From assembly GCA_016186795.1 (NCBI GenBank), contig JACPKY010000002.1:321814-385813 (forward strand): 64,000 nucleotides of DNA, read 5' to 3'. Positions within the stretch are counted from its first letter, which is position 1; each line of letters opens with the position of its first letter. The position numbers and the translations under genes are program-made. The notes beneath the pieces are model-generated. The model saw only the letters and a program-made list of their open reading frames with translations, had not been told where the DNA came from and made no database searches. This DNA is from Candidatus Gottesmanbacteria bacterium (GTDB lineage: Bacteria; Patescibacteria; Microgenomatia; 2-02-FULL-39-11). Below, in pieces: positions 42,860 through 53,052 of the stretch.

Positions 42860-43974
42860 ATTATAGCTTTTGAATCTCTGTAGTATTTTCCAATGAGTTC
42901 CCGAATGTTCTTCTGAAAATGTCGTTTGGAAAACCGAGAGGCATGAGTATAACAGTCTTCAGATAAATACTCCTTTGAGTTGAAGCGTAGAACCTTCTCG
43001 GAAAGACACTCCATAGATTCCTCTTCGTACAATTCACCAGTTTTCCCCACTTGTATAGTTTCTGCCACTCCCCCTTTCTTATATGCAATCACGGGTCTTC
43101 CACACGCTTGAGCTTCAACTGCAGTAATACCGAAATCTTCTTCTCCCGGATAGATCAAAGCTTGACAATTTTGATAATACCAACAGAGTTTTGCATCTGT
43201 CAAATCACTACCAATAAATTCAATCGTTGGGCCGGCGAGTTTTCTTAACCGCTTACTATCAATGCCAGTTCCAATAATCTTGAGTGGGAATCCAAGGTTA
43301 TTGAATACCTCAATAGCATAATCAATTCGCTTATAAGGAACAAGCCGGGACACAATGAGAAAATAACGACCTGATGATAAGGTGTGATCGGGAGTAAACG
43401 TTTTCGTATCAACTGGAGGATAGATTACTTCTGCGTGTTGTTGGTAGTATACATCAATTCTTTCTGCTACAGCTTTCGAGATAGCAATGTACTTATCAGG
43501 CCTCTTCGAAGAGATATAATCCCAGTTCCGAAGTAGTGGAGCAGCAGACCTAATAAGAAATCGTGCCAAACCATTTGCCCAACCTAATCCGGGTTCCCGG
43601 ATGTACTCGTCATACCCACTCCACAGATATCTGGTAGGAGTTAAGCAGTAACACACATGAAGAGTTCCTGGCTTTGTGAGAATTCCCTTTGCCTCGGCAG
43701 AGGTAATGGTTAGAACAAGATCAAAATCATCAAACGTCATTGATTCGTAAAAAAAGGGGAGAAGTGGGGGAAGAATTTCATGGGGAACGACATTTAGAGG
43801 CCACCTACTTAACACCGAAGTTTTGACATGAAAGACGTCTGCATAAGGTGCCGTCTTTGGATTATAGACCGGAGTAAAAAGTGGAGCTTCCGGCCAAATC
43901 TCATGAAGAGCAAGAAGTACTCGCTCTGCACCTCCAAATTTGTTGACTCTATCATAGACAAAGGCTATCTTCAT
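42856..43974 (-). CDS. Family 4 glycosyltransferase
   Basis: The 372-residue GT-B enzyme starts IAFVYDRVNKFGGAERVLLAL and has YPPVDTKTFTP near 190 and the E-x7-E motif EEDFGITAVEAQACGRPVIA near 280. Similar enzymes transfer mannose from GDP-mannose, and it is coupled to manC by an ATGA overlap, so mannosyl transfer is likely but not proven. No membrane helix. Confidence 0.88.
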   Translation of the reverse strand: MKIAFVYDRVNKFGGAERVLLALHEIWPEAPLFTPVYNPKTAPYADVFHVKTSVLSRWPLNVVPHEILPPLLPFFYESMTFDDFDLVLTITSAEAKGILTKPGTLHVCYCLTPTRYLWSGYDEYIREPGLGWANGLARFLIRSAAPLLRNWDYISSKRPDKYIAISKAVAERIDVYYQQHAEVIYPPVDTKTFTPDHTLSSGRYFLIVSRLVPYKRIDYAIEVFNNLGFPLKIIGTGIDSKRLRKLAGPTIEFIGSDLTDAKLCWYYQNCQALIYPGEEDFGITAVEAQACGRPVIAYKKGGVAETIQVGKTGELYEEESMECLSEKVLRFNSKEYLSEDCYTHASRFSKRHFQKNIRELIGKYYRDSKAII

Positions 43975-43977
43975 GTA

Positions 43978-45096
43978 CTACTGAGTAGTATACATTGTTT
44001 CATATAAGGAACGTGTTATCTTGGCTGTTTTTTCCCAATCATAGAACGGAAGATTTTTCTTTGCCCGTGAGACAAGTTGCTTGTATTTTGCTGGCGACAT
44101 TTTCAAGATCTCTACCATTTTTCCAGCTATATCGGTAGAACTATACGGATTAAACATCGGAAGTTTTTCCCCCCAGATTTCCCGAAAGACTGGTATGTCA
44201 GAAATAACTGGTAGTATATTACAGTAAAGAGCTTCGAGATTTGGAAGACCAAACCCCTCCATAAGAGATGGAAATACGAGGAAAGAACAAAATGAATAGA
44301 GGTTAAAAAGATCGTGATCATTGGCGTTTCCGAAAAAAATAACCGCGTCTCCCAAACCTAATGACTTCGCATACCGTTCTAGTCTTGGATAAAAATAGAA
44401 ATCAGAGCCCGCACAAACGAGTTTAATCAGAGAATGTTTTCGAACGATTTTCAGTGCTTGCAAAAGACGCTCCAGATTTTTGTGGGGATATGCATTTCCC
44501 ACGTATAAAATGTACTTATTGGGAAAAAGCCGCACCGGAGTTTCTGTATCAACGGTTTTTTGAAAATGTGTATCAAGGGCGTCGTACGTTACGAACAGTT
44601 TTTCCGAAGGTACGTGATAATGATCATATACCTCTGCTTTGGTAGTATTTGATATTACTGTTATTGCGGATGCTCTCCTAACTGCTAGTTTTGTAGCAAA
44701 GGAATAGCCCAGACGCTTTATTCGGTAGAGAGGTTTTGGTAGAGTACTTGCTCGACCGGTATCAAAGTGATCCAAAATAAGATCGTGAATGGTAAGTAAG
44801 TATTTCTTGGGGTAACTAATTGGAACATTAAAATAGGGGAAATGGACAACATCGAGATGATCTCTTAAAAGCACGTATGGTACAACAATCTGCTCGGTAA
44901 TGGTATGCCAGGAAATATCGAGTAATTTCTTGTGCCAGTGACGACTTACTGGTTGGAATAAATCCCAATCTTTTTTCCGGAAATACACAATGTATTCATC
45001 TGATACGTCAAGCTTTTGAAGCGCCCGAAGAATGTTTTTGAGATATCTTCCTACACCTGTCTGAGTATATAATCTTGCATCGATTCCAATTCTCAT
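43978..45096 (-). CDS. Family 4 glycosyltransferase
   Basis: The 372-residue protein begins MRIGIDARLYTQTGVGRYLKNIL, a start typical of mannosyl- or rhamnosyltransferase-like GT4. It has YVGNAYPHKNLERLLQA mid-way and EGFGLPNLEALYCNILPVI as E-x7-E. It resembles the two GT4 genes at 51922 and 53049 in the N-terminal ID-x-G...Y pattern. Spacing of 3 bases to each neighbour shows an operon. Donor unknown. Confidence 0.88.
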   Translation of the reverse strand: MRIGIDARLYTQTGVGRYLKNILRALQKLDVSDEYIVYFRKKDWDLFQPVSRHWHKKLLDISWHTITEQIVVPYVLLRDHLDVVHFPYFNVPISYPKKYLLTIHDLILDHFDTGRASTLPKPLYRIKRLGYSFATKLAVRRASAITVISNTTKAEVYDHYHVPSEKLFVTYDALDTHFQKTVDTETPVRLFPNKYILYVGNAYPHKNLERLLQALKIVRKHSLIKLVCAGSDFYFYPRLERYAKSLGLGDAVIFFGNANDHDLFNLYSFCSFLVFPSLMEGFGLPNLEALYCNILPVISDIPVFREIWGEKLPMFNPYSSTDIAGKMVEILKMSPAKYKQLVSRAKKNLPFYDWEKTAKITRSLYETMYTTQ

Positions 45097-45099
45097 GGG

Positions 45100-46005
45100 T
45101 TACCTATATTGAAGAAGGGCGAAATACTTTTTAATTGAAATAACAGCAAAAATACAGTATGTTACAACTTCCGGATATTTTGTCCTATAGTGCTTCTTGT
45201 AGAATATTTTCATAACATCAAAACGAGCCTCTGTTGCCTGTTTTTGAATAGATACATCTGCCTTAGAAAGAAATCGTGAATGGGTTTTGATCCCACTTGA
45301 CGCACCTTTTAGATGAATAATCTCGCATGATGGTTGATAAAGGATCTTCCACCCTTTCTCCTTCAATGTATAACAAAGATCAATATCCTCACCATACCAG
45401 AAATAATCCTCATCGAGCCATCCGACTTCATCACCTGCCTTTTTACGTACGAGCATAAAGGCTCCACAACAGCTATCGACCTCGTGAAGAATATCCATAT
45501 TTTGATATCCTAAGTGATACCCGTTAAACAATAAACTTTTCGGAAAACACCTTCCCAACCCTACAAAGTGACAGAATGCATTCCAAGCCGTTGGAAAACC
45601 TCGGTGACTTGCATCGTCAATTTCCCCCGACAATAACTTCACCTTGCACGTCACAATACCTGCGTCGGGATGTGACTGTAATGTGTCTAATGCACATGCA
45701 AGAGATTCTTTGGAGACTATGGTATCGGGATTGAGAAGGAGAATATACGAACCTTTCGCACGTCTTATTCCTCGATTATTCGCTTTTGAAAAACCTTCGT
45801 TTGAAGAGTTTGCGAATACCTTCACCCAGGCATATTTTTTCTTTATTAATATGGCTTCTTTCCCGTAAGATGCATTGTCAACAACGATTACTTCGTAATC
45901 ATTCTTTGTTAATGAGGACTTTGCAATTGAATTTAAACAATTTTCAAGGAGATGAAATGAATTATAGTTCACAATAACAATAGAGATCTTCAAATTTTTC
46001 TTCAT
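45100..46005 (-). CDS. Family 2 glycosyltransferase, rhamnosyltransferase-like
   Basis: The 301-residue protein starts LKISIVIVNYNSFHLLENCL, with VVDNAS, LLLNPDTIV and the C-terminal FWYGEDIDLCYTLKEKGWKILY and IIHLKGAS. These are the WbbL-type dTDP-rhamnose/GT2 features. The ATG at 46005 was chosen over an upstream in-frame start that adds 22 residues overlapping the neighbouring GT4. It is paralogous to the GT2 at 50321-51262. Confidence 0.87.
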   Translation of the reverse strand: MKKNLKISIVIVNYNSFHLLENCLNSIAKSSLTKNDYEVIVVDNASYGKEAILIKKKYAWVKVFANSSNEGFSKANNRGIRRAKGSYILLLNPDTIVSKESLACALDTLQSHPDAGIVTCKVKLLSGEIDDASHRGFPTAWNAFCHFVGLGRCFPKSLLFNGYHLGYQNMDILHEVDSCCGAFMLVRKKAGDEVGWLDEDYFWYGEDIDLCYTLKEKGWKILYQPSCEIIHLKGASSGIKTHSRFLSKADVSIQKQATEARFDVMKIFYKKHYRTKYPEVVTYCIFAVISIKKYFALLQYR

Positions 46006-46021
46006 ACTTGAAACCAAAAAT

Positions 46022-47212
46022 TTACATATGATGAGCTGCTTCTTTATAGATCCGATCAAGTTTGTTCGCAATCATTTCCCAGTTGAATTGTCTTTCAACA
46101 AGCTCACGACCATTTTTTGCAAGTTTCCTATATAATGAAGGGTTTGTAAGAACCGTAACAGTTTCACTCGCTAGTACTTTCACATTGTCAGAAATTATGG
46201 CGTGTTTATTGTGAACTGCACCTAGCCCTTCAATACCAGTGGTGGTTGTCACAACAGGAAGTCCAGTTGCCATCGCCTCGAGAATCTTATATCGTGTTCC
46301 CCCGGGGCCATAGATTGGTGCAAGAAGTACATCAGACTTTATATAGGCCTTGCGAATGTCTTCCATATCTTCAGTTATTCGTACGGAACTTGATTGGTAA
46401 GAGCGAATTGATTTCGGAGGATGTCTACCAATAATCCATAAAGTCGCCTTGGGAATTCTTGAAACAATCTGGGGCCAAATGTCTTTCATAAGAATTGAAA
46501 CAGCTTCACGATTTTGTAGCCATTTAAAATTCCCTACAAACAATATAGTTGGCCGTGTGGAGTCTATTTTATCTTTCCTCTTTTCAAAAAATGATACGTC
46601 AACCCCATTGGGCACAAGATCCACTGGGAGATTCGGAATGAGACTTTGCATGATTTTCTTATCAGGAAGGGACATTGTGACAACTCGTGTTGCTTTCTGC
46701 CAGAACCGTTTCTCCCAAAATTTTATTTTTACTACATCCCACTCCATTAAAAGCTTCAGTAGAAGGAACTGAATGCTTTTGGTGTAATGTTTATATACCA
46801 AATATTCTATCGTCTGCTCTGCCAGAATCGTCGGAATTGTATTCGGAGGAATATTGGGCATCACATAAAATGTTTCAGCATGAATAATATCAAAGCGTTG
46901 CCGCTCCAACTCTTTTGCAATAGCTTTTTTTACTTCTTGTATGTAATACATACACACCACAAGAGGATAGTAAGTAACAGCAGACAGAAACAAACTCTTC
47001 GGTGCCCATGGGGGTCTTTTTTTGAATACCTTTACATCAATACAATATTTTTTGAGACGTGGAATGTACTCTTTTTCCTGTTCATCTCGGATAAAAGAGT
47101 AGAGAGTTATTTCATGTTTTTTTGAAAGGTTCTTTAATAGATTGTATGTCCGAATTTGTCCACCAGACCAGATCGGATACGGCAGATACGGTGTCAACAT
47201 GAGAATTTTCAT
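46022..47212 (-). CDS. Family 4 glycosyltransferase
   Basis: The 396-residue GT-B protein starts MKILMLTPYLPYPIWSGGQIRTYNLL, a pattern of GT4 enzymes of surface-glycan loci. It has VPNGVDVSFFE, FVGNFKWLQNREAV and the donor-side YGPGGTRYKILEAMATGLPVVTTTTG, where the first Glu of E-x7-E is replaced. It probably adds a hexose to the glycan. It lies 8 bases after the large ligase/GT-C fusion. Confidence 0.86.
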   Translation of the reverse strand: MKILMLTPYLPYPIWSGGQIRTYNLLKNLSKKHEITLYSFIRDEQEKEYIPRLKKYCIDVKVFKKRPPWAPKSLFLSAVTYYPLVVCMYYIQEVKKAIAKELERQRFDIIHAETFYVMPNIPPNTIPTILAEQTIEYLVYKHYTKSIQFLLLKLLMEWDVVKIKFWEKRFWQKATRVVTMSLPDKKIMQSLIPNLPVDLVPNGVDVSFFEKRKDKIDSTRPTILFVGNFKWLQNREAVSILMKDIWPQIVSRIPKATLWIIGRHPPKSIRSYQSSSVRITEDMEDIRKAYIKSDVLLAPIYGPGGTRYKILEAMATGLPVVTTTTGIEGLGAVHNKHAIISDNVKVLASETVTVLTNPSLYRKLAKNGRELVERQFNWEMIANKLDRIYKEAAHHM

Positions 47213-47220
47213 GGCTATGC

Positions 47221-50200
47221 TTATTGTGGTAATTTATTATCCGAAACAAGTTGGATAAGAACATACGTAGGGGTGAAATCGATGATCTTGTAATGCCGAA
47301 GCGTTAGATCGGGATTGGTTGCGTCGTTTATTAGTTCTTTCGTCAAATCGTCAAAGGCAACACTGACGTAATAATCTGCACCTTTCCCGATAAGCTCGTC
47401 AATTGAACCTTGAACAATCGGCCATCCAGCTCTTCGTGTTTGATATAAAAAGGCTGTATCTCCACCGTATGGTGCAATTACTAGTGCTTTGGTGGAGGTC
47501 TTTCGCTCCACGATACTCCCTGCTTCAACAATTTCAGGATGATTGATATTGTAGTAATCGCGTACGTGATACCAACCGAACATGAATGAAAAGACCAAAA
47601 TAGCAAGAAGAATAACTATTCGTAAGACTCGTGATATAAGTTTTGTTGGTATTTCAAAAAGAAAGACTATGCCTTTGGCAGCAAAAATAGAGATTATAGG
47701 TATTGTCAGTACTTGGTAATAATCATGCCGTACATTTCCTGTTGCAAAAACAATAAGATACAAAAGAGTCCCAATTCCAAACCAATAGAGAAACCATCCT
47801 TCTTTTTTGGGCCGTGCCAATATACCGAAAAGAAGAAGCGGCAATCCCCAGTACCCGGCAATGAGTCGGACTAATCGGTCTGCAAAAATCCAATAAAAGA
47901 AAGCCCCCTTAAACCGAATTCCATCCCCATTCAAAAGCCACATACTTGCAGGAATCCCCTCGGGGAAATGGCTTATCCAATAGCGCCAGAAAAGAAAAGG
48001 CACACTAATAATTACAAAATACAACATAAGAATAAGAATTGATTTTTTCGTATATCCATAGGCTTTAAACCAAATGTATACAAGGGGCAAAAATAAAAAG
48101 AGGGCGTATGGTTTTACGAGGAGCGCTGAGGCGCAAAAGAGAACGCTTACAATAAATAGTAATCCTGCTTTGAGTATTACTCTATTTTCAAAAGACAGTA
48201 ATGTTTTGAATGTCGATACCAACCGATCAAAGAAATAGATACTTCCAAGTGTTGTAAATACAAGAAACGGCTCTGGAAGAATGACTCTACTGAAATAAAT
48301 ATTATAGGGAAGGAATCCGAAAATTATAACGGAAAGGAACGCCTCGACCCTTCCTACGTATTTTCGTATGAGTGCAAAAAGAAATACCATGCTCCCTAAA
48401 GAAGCAAAAATCGAAGTCAACCTTCCTGAAACCTCAATATTGTACCCAACGAAAATCTTATCAATAATAACTGCTGCAAAGTTATACAGTGGAAACTCAA
48501 CAAAACGGTATCCTTTGGGATTATCTTGTCCGGAAGCTACGTTGGAAAGATCATCATATGTTGGATACAAGAGATTCACGCCGTATTTTACGAAATTTCT
48601 GGTAACTGCCGATGTATCTGCTTGTCGCCATGAATGCCAATCTGCCAGAGGAGTATTAATCTTATACAAACGAGCGTACAGTGAAAATGCTAAGACGACT
48701 CCTAAGAGAAAAGTATCACTTTTTATCATTGTAAGAGTCTTTGTTCGTATAGTATTTACAGTATCGGCAAGACCAGGAACTTGTGGCATTCCAACCTTTT
48801 CCTTATTCTGAGTTTGAAGTAAACGAATACCTGCAACTATTATGCCGACAATTGCCCAATACATGAATGCTACTTTCGAGGATTCATAGACGTCAATATA
48901 GATTGCGTTTACCAAAAGCCCAGCAACAATCCCTCCTAATCCCGCAGCTCCAGCAAAAAGAACTGGATCTTTCATGATTGGAATATTTCTCCAAAGATAG
49001 AACAAAATGATGGCTTGAATACTAAAAAATGCAAGGAATCCTAATATTCCTGTTTCACCAAGAGCACGGAGATAATCATTATCTGTCGATTCTGCTTCTG
49101 TAAATTGGTTGAATTGAGTTTTATTGAGTGTTGAGTATCCGCTTCCAAGCACCGGATTTTTTTTAAAGCCTGCAATTGCCATAGGCCAAAGGGCATCAAA
49201 ACGAATTGCAGTTGAAAGATCATAGGTAAACGCAGTTTTTGAGTATGTCCGAGGAACAGCTGAAAGAGTACCTCCAGTTGGAATCATGAGAGGAAAATCC
49301 TCATTGACGTCACTTGGACGAAGAGGAGTTGGCGGTTGATCGCTTGAAGACGTTATCTGTGATAACTGATCTTTCGGATTATTCACGAGAAAGACGGCTC
49401 GATTGTCGGGAGGTTTACCAAATGGAGATAATACCAAAAGCTTGATACCACCTAATCGTTCCTCAATTTTAAGAAGTTTCGTAAACCGTTCAGACAAATC
49501 TCCAAATGAAAGCATGACAAATATCGAAAGTAATAGGACAAAAATCCACCGTTTCATTGACCAAAAAAAACCTTTGCGAAACATCCAAAAGAAAAACATC
49601 ATGGTAATTCCCGCAATGTACGCAAGAAAGGAAGTCCTTGATGCAGTAAGGATAAGTGTCCAAAATACAGCTGCAATTGCACCGAGGAGGGCAATTTTTC
49701 CCAAAACATGTTTAATCGAGAAAAAAAGACTCCAGAAAAGAATCAGTACCATCATGGTAAATGCCGCCAGATCATAATGGCCTCCAAATGTGGATAGCAC
49801 GCGGGCATGCTGAGTAAGGTAGAGCATCCATCCTTTTGCAAACTCTCGGTTCATCGTGGAGAATGCTGGCCAGTAGAGGTATTTTTGACCAAACCCATAG
49901 AAGGCAACAGCCAGAGAGGTGATAATCAAAATGCCAAGGTATATTTTTAGAGTCTTCGTATTTTTGATAGATGAGTAAAACACAAAAAAGAGAGAGAAAT
50001 ACTCAATACGTCGAAGAAAATGTAATATAACTTTCTGAATATGTAGAAGCTCAAATGGAACGGTCCGAATGATAAATACGGCCGAAATAAGTGAGAGTAG
50101 TCCTATGGTCAAATACAATGCGATGGGTTTAGCGAGCGGATTTCCTCGTAGTTCGACTTTTTTCCGCCATAGAGAAATTAACCAGAGGATAAGGGTAACT

Positions 50201-50352
50201 GAAACAAAAAAATCCTCAAGTCTGACACGCACAATATATCCCGGCAACACGTCAAACAACGGAAGCTTCGGATACAATGGTATAAAAATGAGAAGAAATC
50301 CGGCTAGAAGAGAGAGATGGTTATTGTCTAGCCATTTCAAAAGCTTTCGCAT
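47221..50352 (-). CDS. Fusion of an O-antigen-ligase-like membrane domain with a GT-C (GT39/ArnT-like) domain
   Basis: The 1043-residue polytopic protein has two halves. Residues 1 to about 520 have about 11 helices and a large loop. They show Wzy_C/WaaL-like features (QHARVLSTFGGHYDLAAF, LTASRTSFLAYIAG, DNDYLRALGETGILGFLAFF). From about 545 comes a GT-C fold with LADWHSWRQADTSAVTRNF near 570 and several further helices, ending in a small outer domain. Together they could polymerise or ligate a lipid-linked glycan and transfer a single sugar from polyprenyl-P-sugar. An ATG at 50352 was preferred to a GTG 3 codons earlier. It overlaps the upstream GT2 by 32 bases. Confidence 0.75.
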   Translation of the reverse strand: MRKLLKWLDNNHLSLLAGFLLIFIPLYPKLPLFDVLPGYIVRVRLEDFFVSVTLILWLISLWRKKVELRGNPLAKPIALYLTIGLLSLISAVFIIRTVPFELLHIQKVILHFLRRIEYFSLFFVFYSSIKNTKTLKIYLGILIITSLAVAFYGFGQKYLYWPAFSTMNREFAKGWMLYLTQHARVLSTFGGHYDLAAFTMMVLILFWSLFFSIKHVLGKIALLGAIAAVFWTLILTASRTSFLAYIAGITMMFFFWMFRKGFFWSMKRWIFVLLLSIFVMLSFGDLSERFTKLLKIEERLGGIKLLVLSPFGKPPDNRAVFLVNNPKDQLSQITSSSDQPPTPLRPSDVNEDFPLMIPTGGTLSAVPRTYSKTAFTYDLSTAIRFDALWPMAIAGFKKNPVLGSGYSTLNKTQFNQFTEAESTDNDYLRALGETGILGFLAFFSIQAIILFYLWRNIPIMKDPVLFAGAAGLGGIVAGLLVNAIYIDVYESSKVAFMYWAIVGIIVAGIRLLQTQNKEKVGMPQVPGLADTVNTIRTKTLTMIKSDTFLLGVVLAFSLYARLYKINTPLADWHSWRQADTSAVTRNFVKYGVNLLYPTYDDLSNVASGQDNPKGYRFVEFPLYNFAAVIIDKIFVGYNIEVSGRLTSIFASLGSMVFLFALIRKYVGRVEAFLSVIIFGFLPYNIYFSRVILPEPFLVFTTLGSIYFFDRLVSTFKTLLSFENRVILKAGLLFIVSVLFCASALLVKPYALFLFLPLVYIWFKAYGYTKKSILILMLYFVIISVPFLFWRYWISHFPEGIPASMWLLNGDGIRFKGAFFYWIFADRLVRLIAGYWGLPLLLFGILARPKKEGWFLYWFGIGTLLYLIVFATGNVRHDYYQVLTIPIISIFAAKGIVFLFEIPTKLISRVLRIVILLAILVFSFMFGWYHVRDYYNINHPEIVEAGSIVERKTSTKALVIAPYGGDTAFLYQTRRAGWPIVQGSIDELIGKGADYYVSVAFDDLTKELINDATNPDLTLRHYKIIDFTPTYVLIQLVSDNKLPQ

Positions 50353-51262
50353 AAAGACCACGACGCTTTGGGTATTTTCCGATTATACCAAATACAATAA
50401 TGCGTAACAACGCTCCTAATGCTAGAATCATCCGAAGAATTATACGTCTTCCAAAAGAGTAGTGCTTTTTATATAGTGATAGAAGACCTTGAAATTCCTC
50501 TACAATTCCGCTCTCTCCCTTTTCTTTTGATGAACCGCCTTTGTAGTGATAGAGAGGACTAGAAGAAGTGAAAAGCACTCTATACCCGGCTTTCCGTATG
50601 CGGTAACACCACTCAACTTCCTCTCCGTACATAAAGAAACGTTCATCCAAAGGTCCAACTGCATCAATCACGTCTCTTCGGATGCAAAAACATGCACCGC
50701 TCACCCAATCGACCAACGTATCTTTCTGATACAAAGATGTATCGGTTATATGATACGGTCGTATCAGACGTTGGATCCATGGAATATCATCCAAAAATAA
50801 CATCCAGAGAACTACGCGCAAAAGTGTGGGAGAAAATCCGGCAGACGGTTGGATTGAGCCGTCTGCATTAAGAAGTTTTCCCCCTGTTACTGCAAGATGT
50901 TTGAGGTGGAAAAAGGGGGAGATGATATTTTTAAGTGTTGTGGGAAATACTTTTGTATCACTATTTAATAGAAGAATAAACTGTCCAGATGCCTTTTTTA
51001 TCCCTTGATTATTTGCTTTGGCAAACCCGACATTTCTCGTGTTTTTAATAACTTGAACAAAAGGAAATCTTGTCCGAACCATCTTTATACTTCCATCTTT
51101 TGATGCGTTGTCAACAACAATAATCTCAATCGGTACCCAGTTTTTCTTTTCGTACTCTTCTTTAAGCGAGAAAAGACAATCAGATAGAAGATTCCTCGTA
51201 TTGTAGTTTACGATTATGACACTCAACGTAAGGATCCCGGAAACGTAAGACTTCTTCTTCAT
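50321..51262 (-). CDS. Family 2 glycosyltransferase, rhamnosyltransferase-like
   Basis: The 313-residue protein has LSVIIVNYNTRNLLSDCLFSL, VVDNASKDGS, LLLNSDTKV and FFMYGEEVEWCYRIRKAGYRV with PLYHYKGGSS. It has a hydrophobic stretch near 280 (MILALGALLRIIVFGIIG) that may sit on the membrane. It is paralogous to 45100-46005. It overlaps the ligase/GT-C gene and follows the acyltransferase by 23 bases. Confidence 0.87.
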   Translation of the reverse strand: MKKKSYVSGILTLSVIIVNYNTRNLLSDCLFSLKEEYEKKNWVPIEIIVVDNASKDGSIKMVRTRFPFVQVIKNTRNVGFAKANNQGIKKASGQFILLLNSDTKVFPTTLKNIISPFFHLKHLAVTGGKLLNADGSIQPSAGFSPTLLRVVLWMLFLDDIPWIQRLIRPYHITDTSLYQKDTLVDWVSGACFCIRRDVIDAVGPLDERFFMYGEEVEWCYRIRKAGYRVLFTSSSPLYHYKGGSSKEKGESGIVEEFQGLLSLYKKHYSFGRRIILRMILALGALLRIIVFGIIGKYPKRRGLYAKAFEMARQ

Positions 51263-51285
51263 ACAAAGGGGCAGGATTTAGGCGA

Positions 51286-51888
51286 TTACTGAAAGAGTCT
51301 TGCTCGGCCTATTCGGTAGTTGGGTTTTGATAATTTCCTCTCTCCAATTTTTTCGGCTGGAACACCAGCAACAATAGTAAAAGGATCTACATCTTTTGTT
51401 ACAACAGCTCCAGCTGCAACGACAGCACCAATCCCAATATGAACTCCTGGAAGGATCGTAACTCTCGGACCAATAAATACATAGTTGGAAATATTGACTT
51501 CTCCATACTCAACAGCGAAATCTTGACTATGAATATCGTGTTGCGAGTTGTATATCAAAACTTGCGAAGAAATAGCAACGTGACTACCAATAATTAATCG
51601 CGCTCGACCATCGAGAAATGCGTGGTCTCCGACAATTGTATCTTCTCCAATCGTTATTCCTCCTGGTTGATAAAAGTTAGCAAACATATGAATGGTTGAG
51701 CTTTTTCCAATTTTAATACCGACCAAACGATACAGAAGTCTCCTCACCCAATGAATGGGAATATGCCCAACAAATCGCAATATCATAAGCTCAAAATCAA
51801 GGAAAATATTAAACACTCGAGTGATAAACTTTCCCATGGCTTGATTTACCGTGAGCGGTTTCCCCATTCTATCTCGTATTACTACCAT
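51286..51888 (-). CDS. Left-handed beta-helix acyltransferase (WbbJ/LacA-like)
   Basis: The 200-residue protein has hexapeptide repeats (IKIGKSSTI, ITIGEDTIVGDHAFL, LIIGSHVAISSQV). It also carries the O-acetyltransferase signature IYNSQHDIH (His) and VFIGPRVTILPGVHIGIGAVVAAGAVVTKDV. It likely O-acetylates a sugar of the surface glycan using acetyl-CoA. The ATG at 51888 was preferred to a TTG 9 codons earlier; TAGAAT lies 8 bases before it. Confidence 0.86.
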   Translation of the reverse strand: MVVIRDRMGKPLTVNQAMGKFITRVFNIFLDFELMILRFVGHIPIHWVRRLLYRLVGIKIGKSSTIHMFANFYQPGGITIGEDTIVGDHAFLDGRARLIIGSHVAISSQVLIYNSQHDIHSQDFAVEYGEVNISNYVFIGPRVTILPGVHIGIGAVVAAGAVVTKDVDPFTIVAGVPAEKIGERKLSKPNYRIGRARLFQ

Positions 51889-51921
51889 AGAGGGAAATTC
51901 TACTTTATATATCAAAATATA

Positions 51922-53052
51922 TCAAATATGTACATTTTCTAGGACTTTTAGCGTTTGCTTCGCACATTGACCCCAATCGAAGCGTTTCACCTCCTCTAAC
52001 CCTCGTCTTATCATTATATCTCGGAAGTTTCTCTCTGCCATAACTTTTGAGAGTCCCTCGGCAATACTTTCGGATTGTAAGGGATCTACCAAAACCCCAG
52101 CGTTTCCGACAATTTCGGGAAGAGATGTCGTTTTACTTACAACAACAGGGCATCCACAAGCCATAGCTTCAATAGCGGGTATACCAAATCCTTCGTAGAG
52201 ACTAGGTAAGACAAAACACTGGGCACCACGGTATAATACCGAAAGAATTGAGTTGGAAACGTAGTTGAGCCAAATGATCCTGTTTTTTAGAGGTGATCTT
52301 CCTATTTTTTCAAAAATTGGCTCGGTAAGCCAACCTTTTTTTCCTACAAGAACAAGTGATATATCATGTTCTTTTTGAATTGTTTCAAACGCATCAAGAA
52401 GTTTTGTGATGTTTTTTCTTGGCTGTATCGTCCCGACAAAGAGGATATATCGGCCACGAATTCCAAGACGTTTTATAAGATCTTGGTCTTTTGTTTTGAG
52501 TCTATCTTTGCGGAAACTTTTTTTATCATACCCTGGGTAGGTAACAACAACTCGATCGGGAGAAACTTTATACGCATCAATGATAGAATTTCGTGAGAAG
52601 TGACTAATCGTAAGAATAGAAACAGCTTTTTTCACAGAATATGCTGTCCACTCTTTTAATTGATATAGATCTTTTTTTCGGAAAAGTTCTGGAAAGAAGA
52701 GAAATGATACGTCCATAATAGACATAACGTGAGGAAGTGGGGAGAATCGAGGTACATAATGAGAGGGACTAAAAAATACATCTATCTTATCTCTTGAAAG
52801 ATATAGCTCCAGTGGTAAAGCTATTTGAGTCCATAATTTTGATGGTCCAAAAACTTTATATCTCCAAAAATCGGAAATTTTCGGCAAATCGGGAGATGGA
52901 GCGTTCTTAAGATATACAATATAGCGATTGGTGGGCTTATTTATCCTTCTCCTTTCAAGATCATTCAGGTGAGAAAGAAGTTGATATGCATATTGTCCAA
53001 TTCCAACACGCTCTTTCGTATTCGCCTCGTTTCCATCGATACCGATTGTCAT
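51922..53052 (-). CDS. Family 4 glycosyltransferase
   Basis: The 376-residue protein begins MTIGIDGNEANTKERVGIGQYAYQLL. It has FFSPSHYVP, ISHFSRNSI, VTYPGYDKKSF, FVGTIQPRKNI, and EGFGIPAIEAMACGCPVVVS as E-x7-E. It is like the mannosyl- or rhamnosyl-transferring GT4 group with PRKN. It overlaps the next GT4 (53049) by 4 bases, and the two share a general pattern, suggesting an old duplication. Confidence 0.89.
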   Translation of the reverse strand: MTIGIDGNEANTKERVGIGQYAYQLLSHLNDLERRRINKPTNRYIVYLKNAPSPDLPKISDFWRYKVFGPSKLWTQIALPLELYLSRDKIDVFFSPSHYVPRFSPLPHVMSIMDVSFLFFPELFRKKDLYQLKEWTAYSVKKAVSILTISHFSRNSIIDAYKVSPDRVVVTYPGYDKKSFRKDRLKTKDQDLIKRLGIRGRYILFVGTIQPRKNITKLLDAFETIQKEHDISLVLVGKKGWLTEPIFEKIGRSPLKNRIIWLNYVSNSILSVLYRGAQCFVLPSLYEGFGIPAIEAMACGCPVVVSKTTSLPEIVGNAGVLVDPLQSESIAEGLSKVMAERNFRDIMIRRGLEEVKRFDWGQCAKQTLKVLENVHI

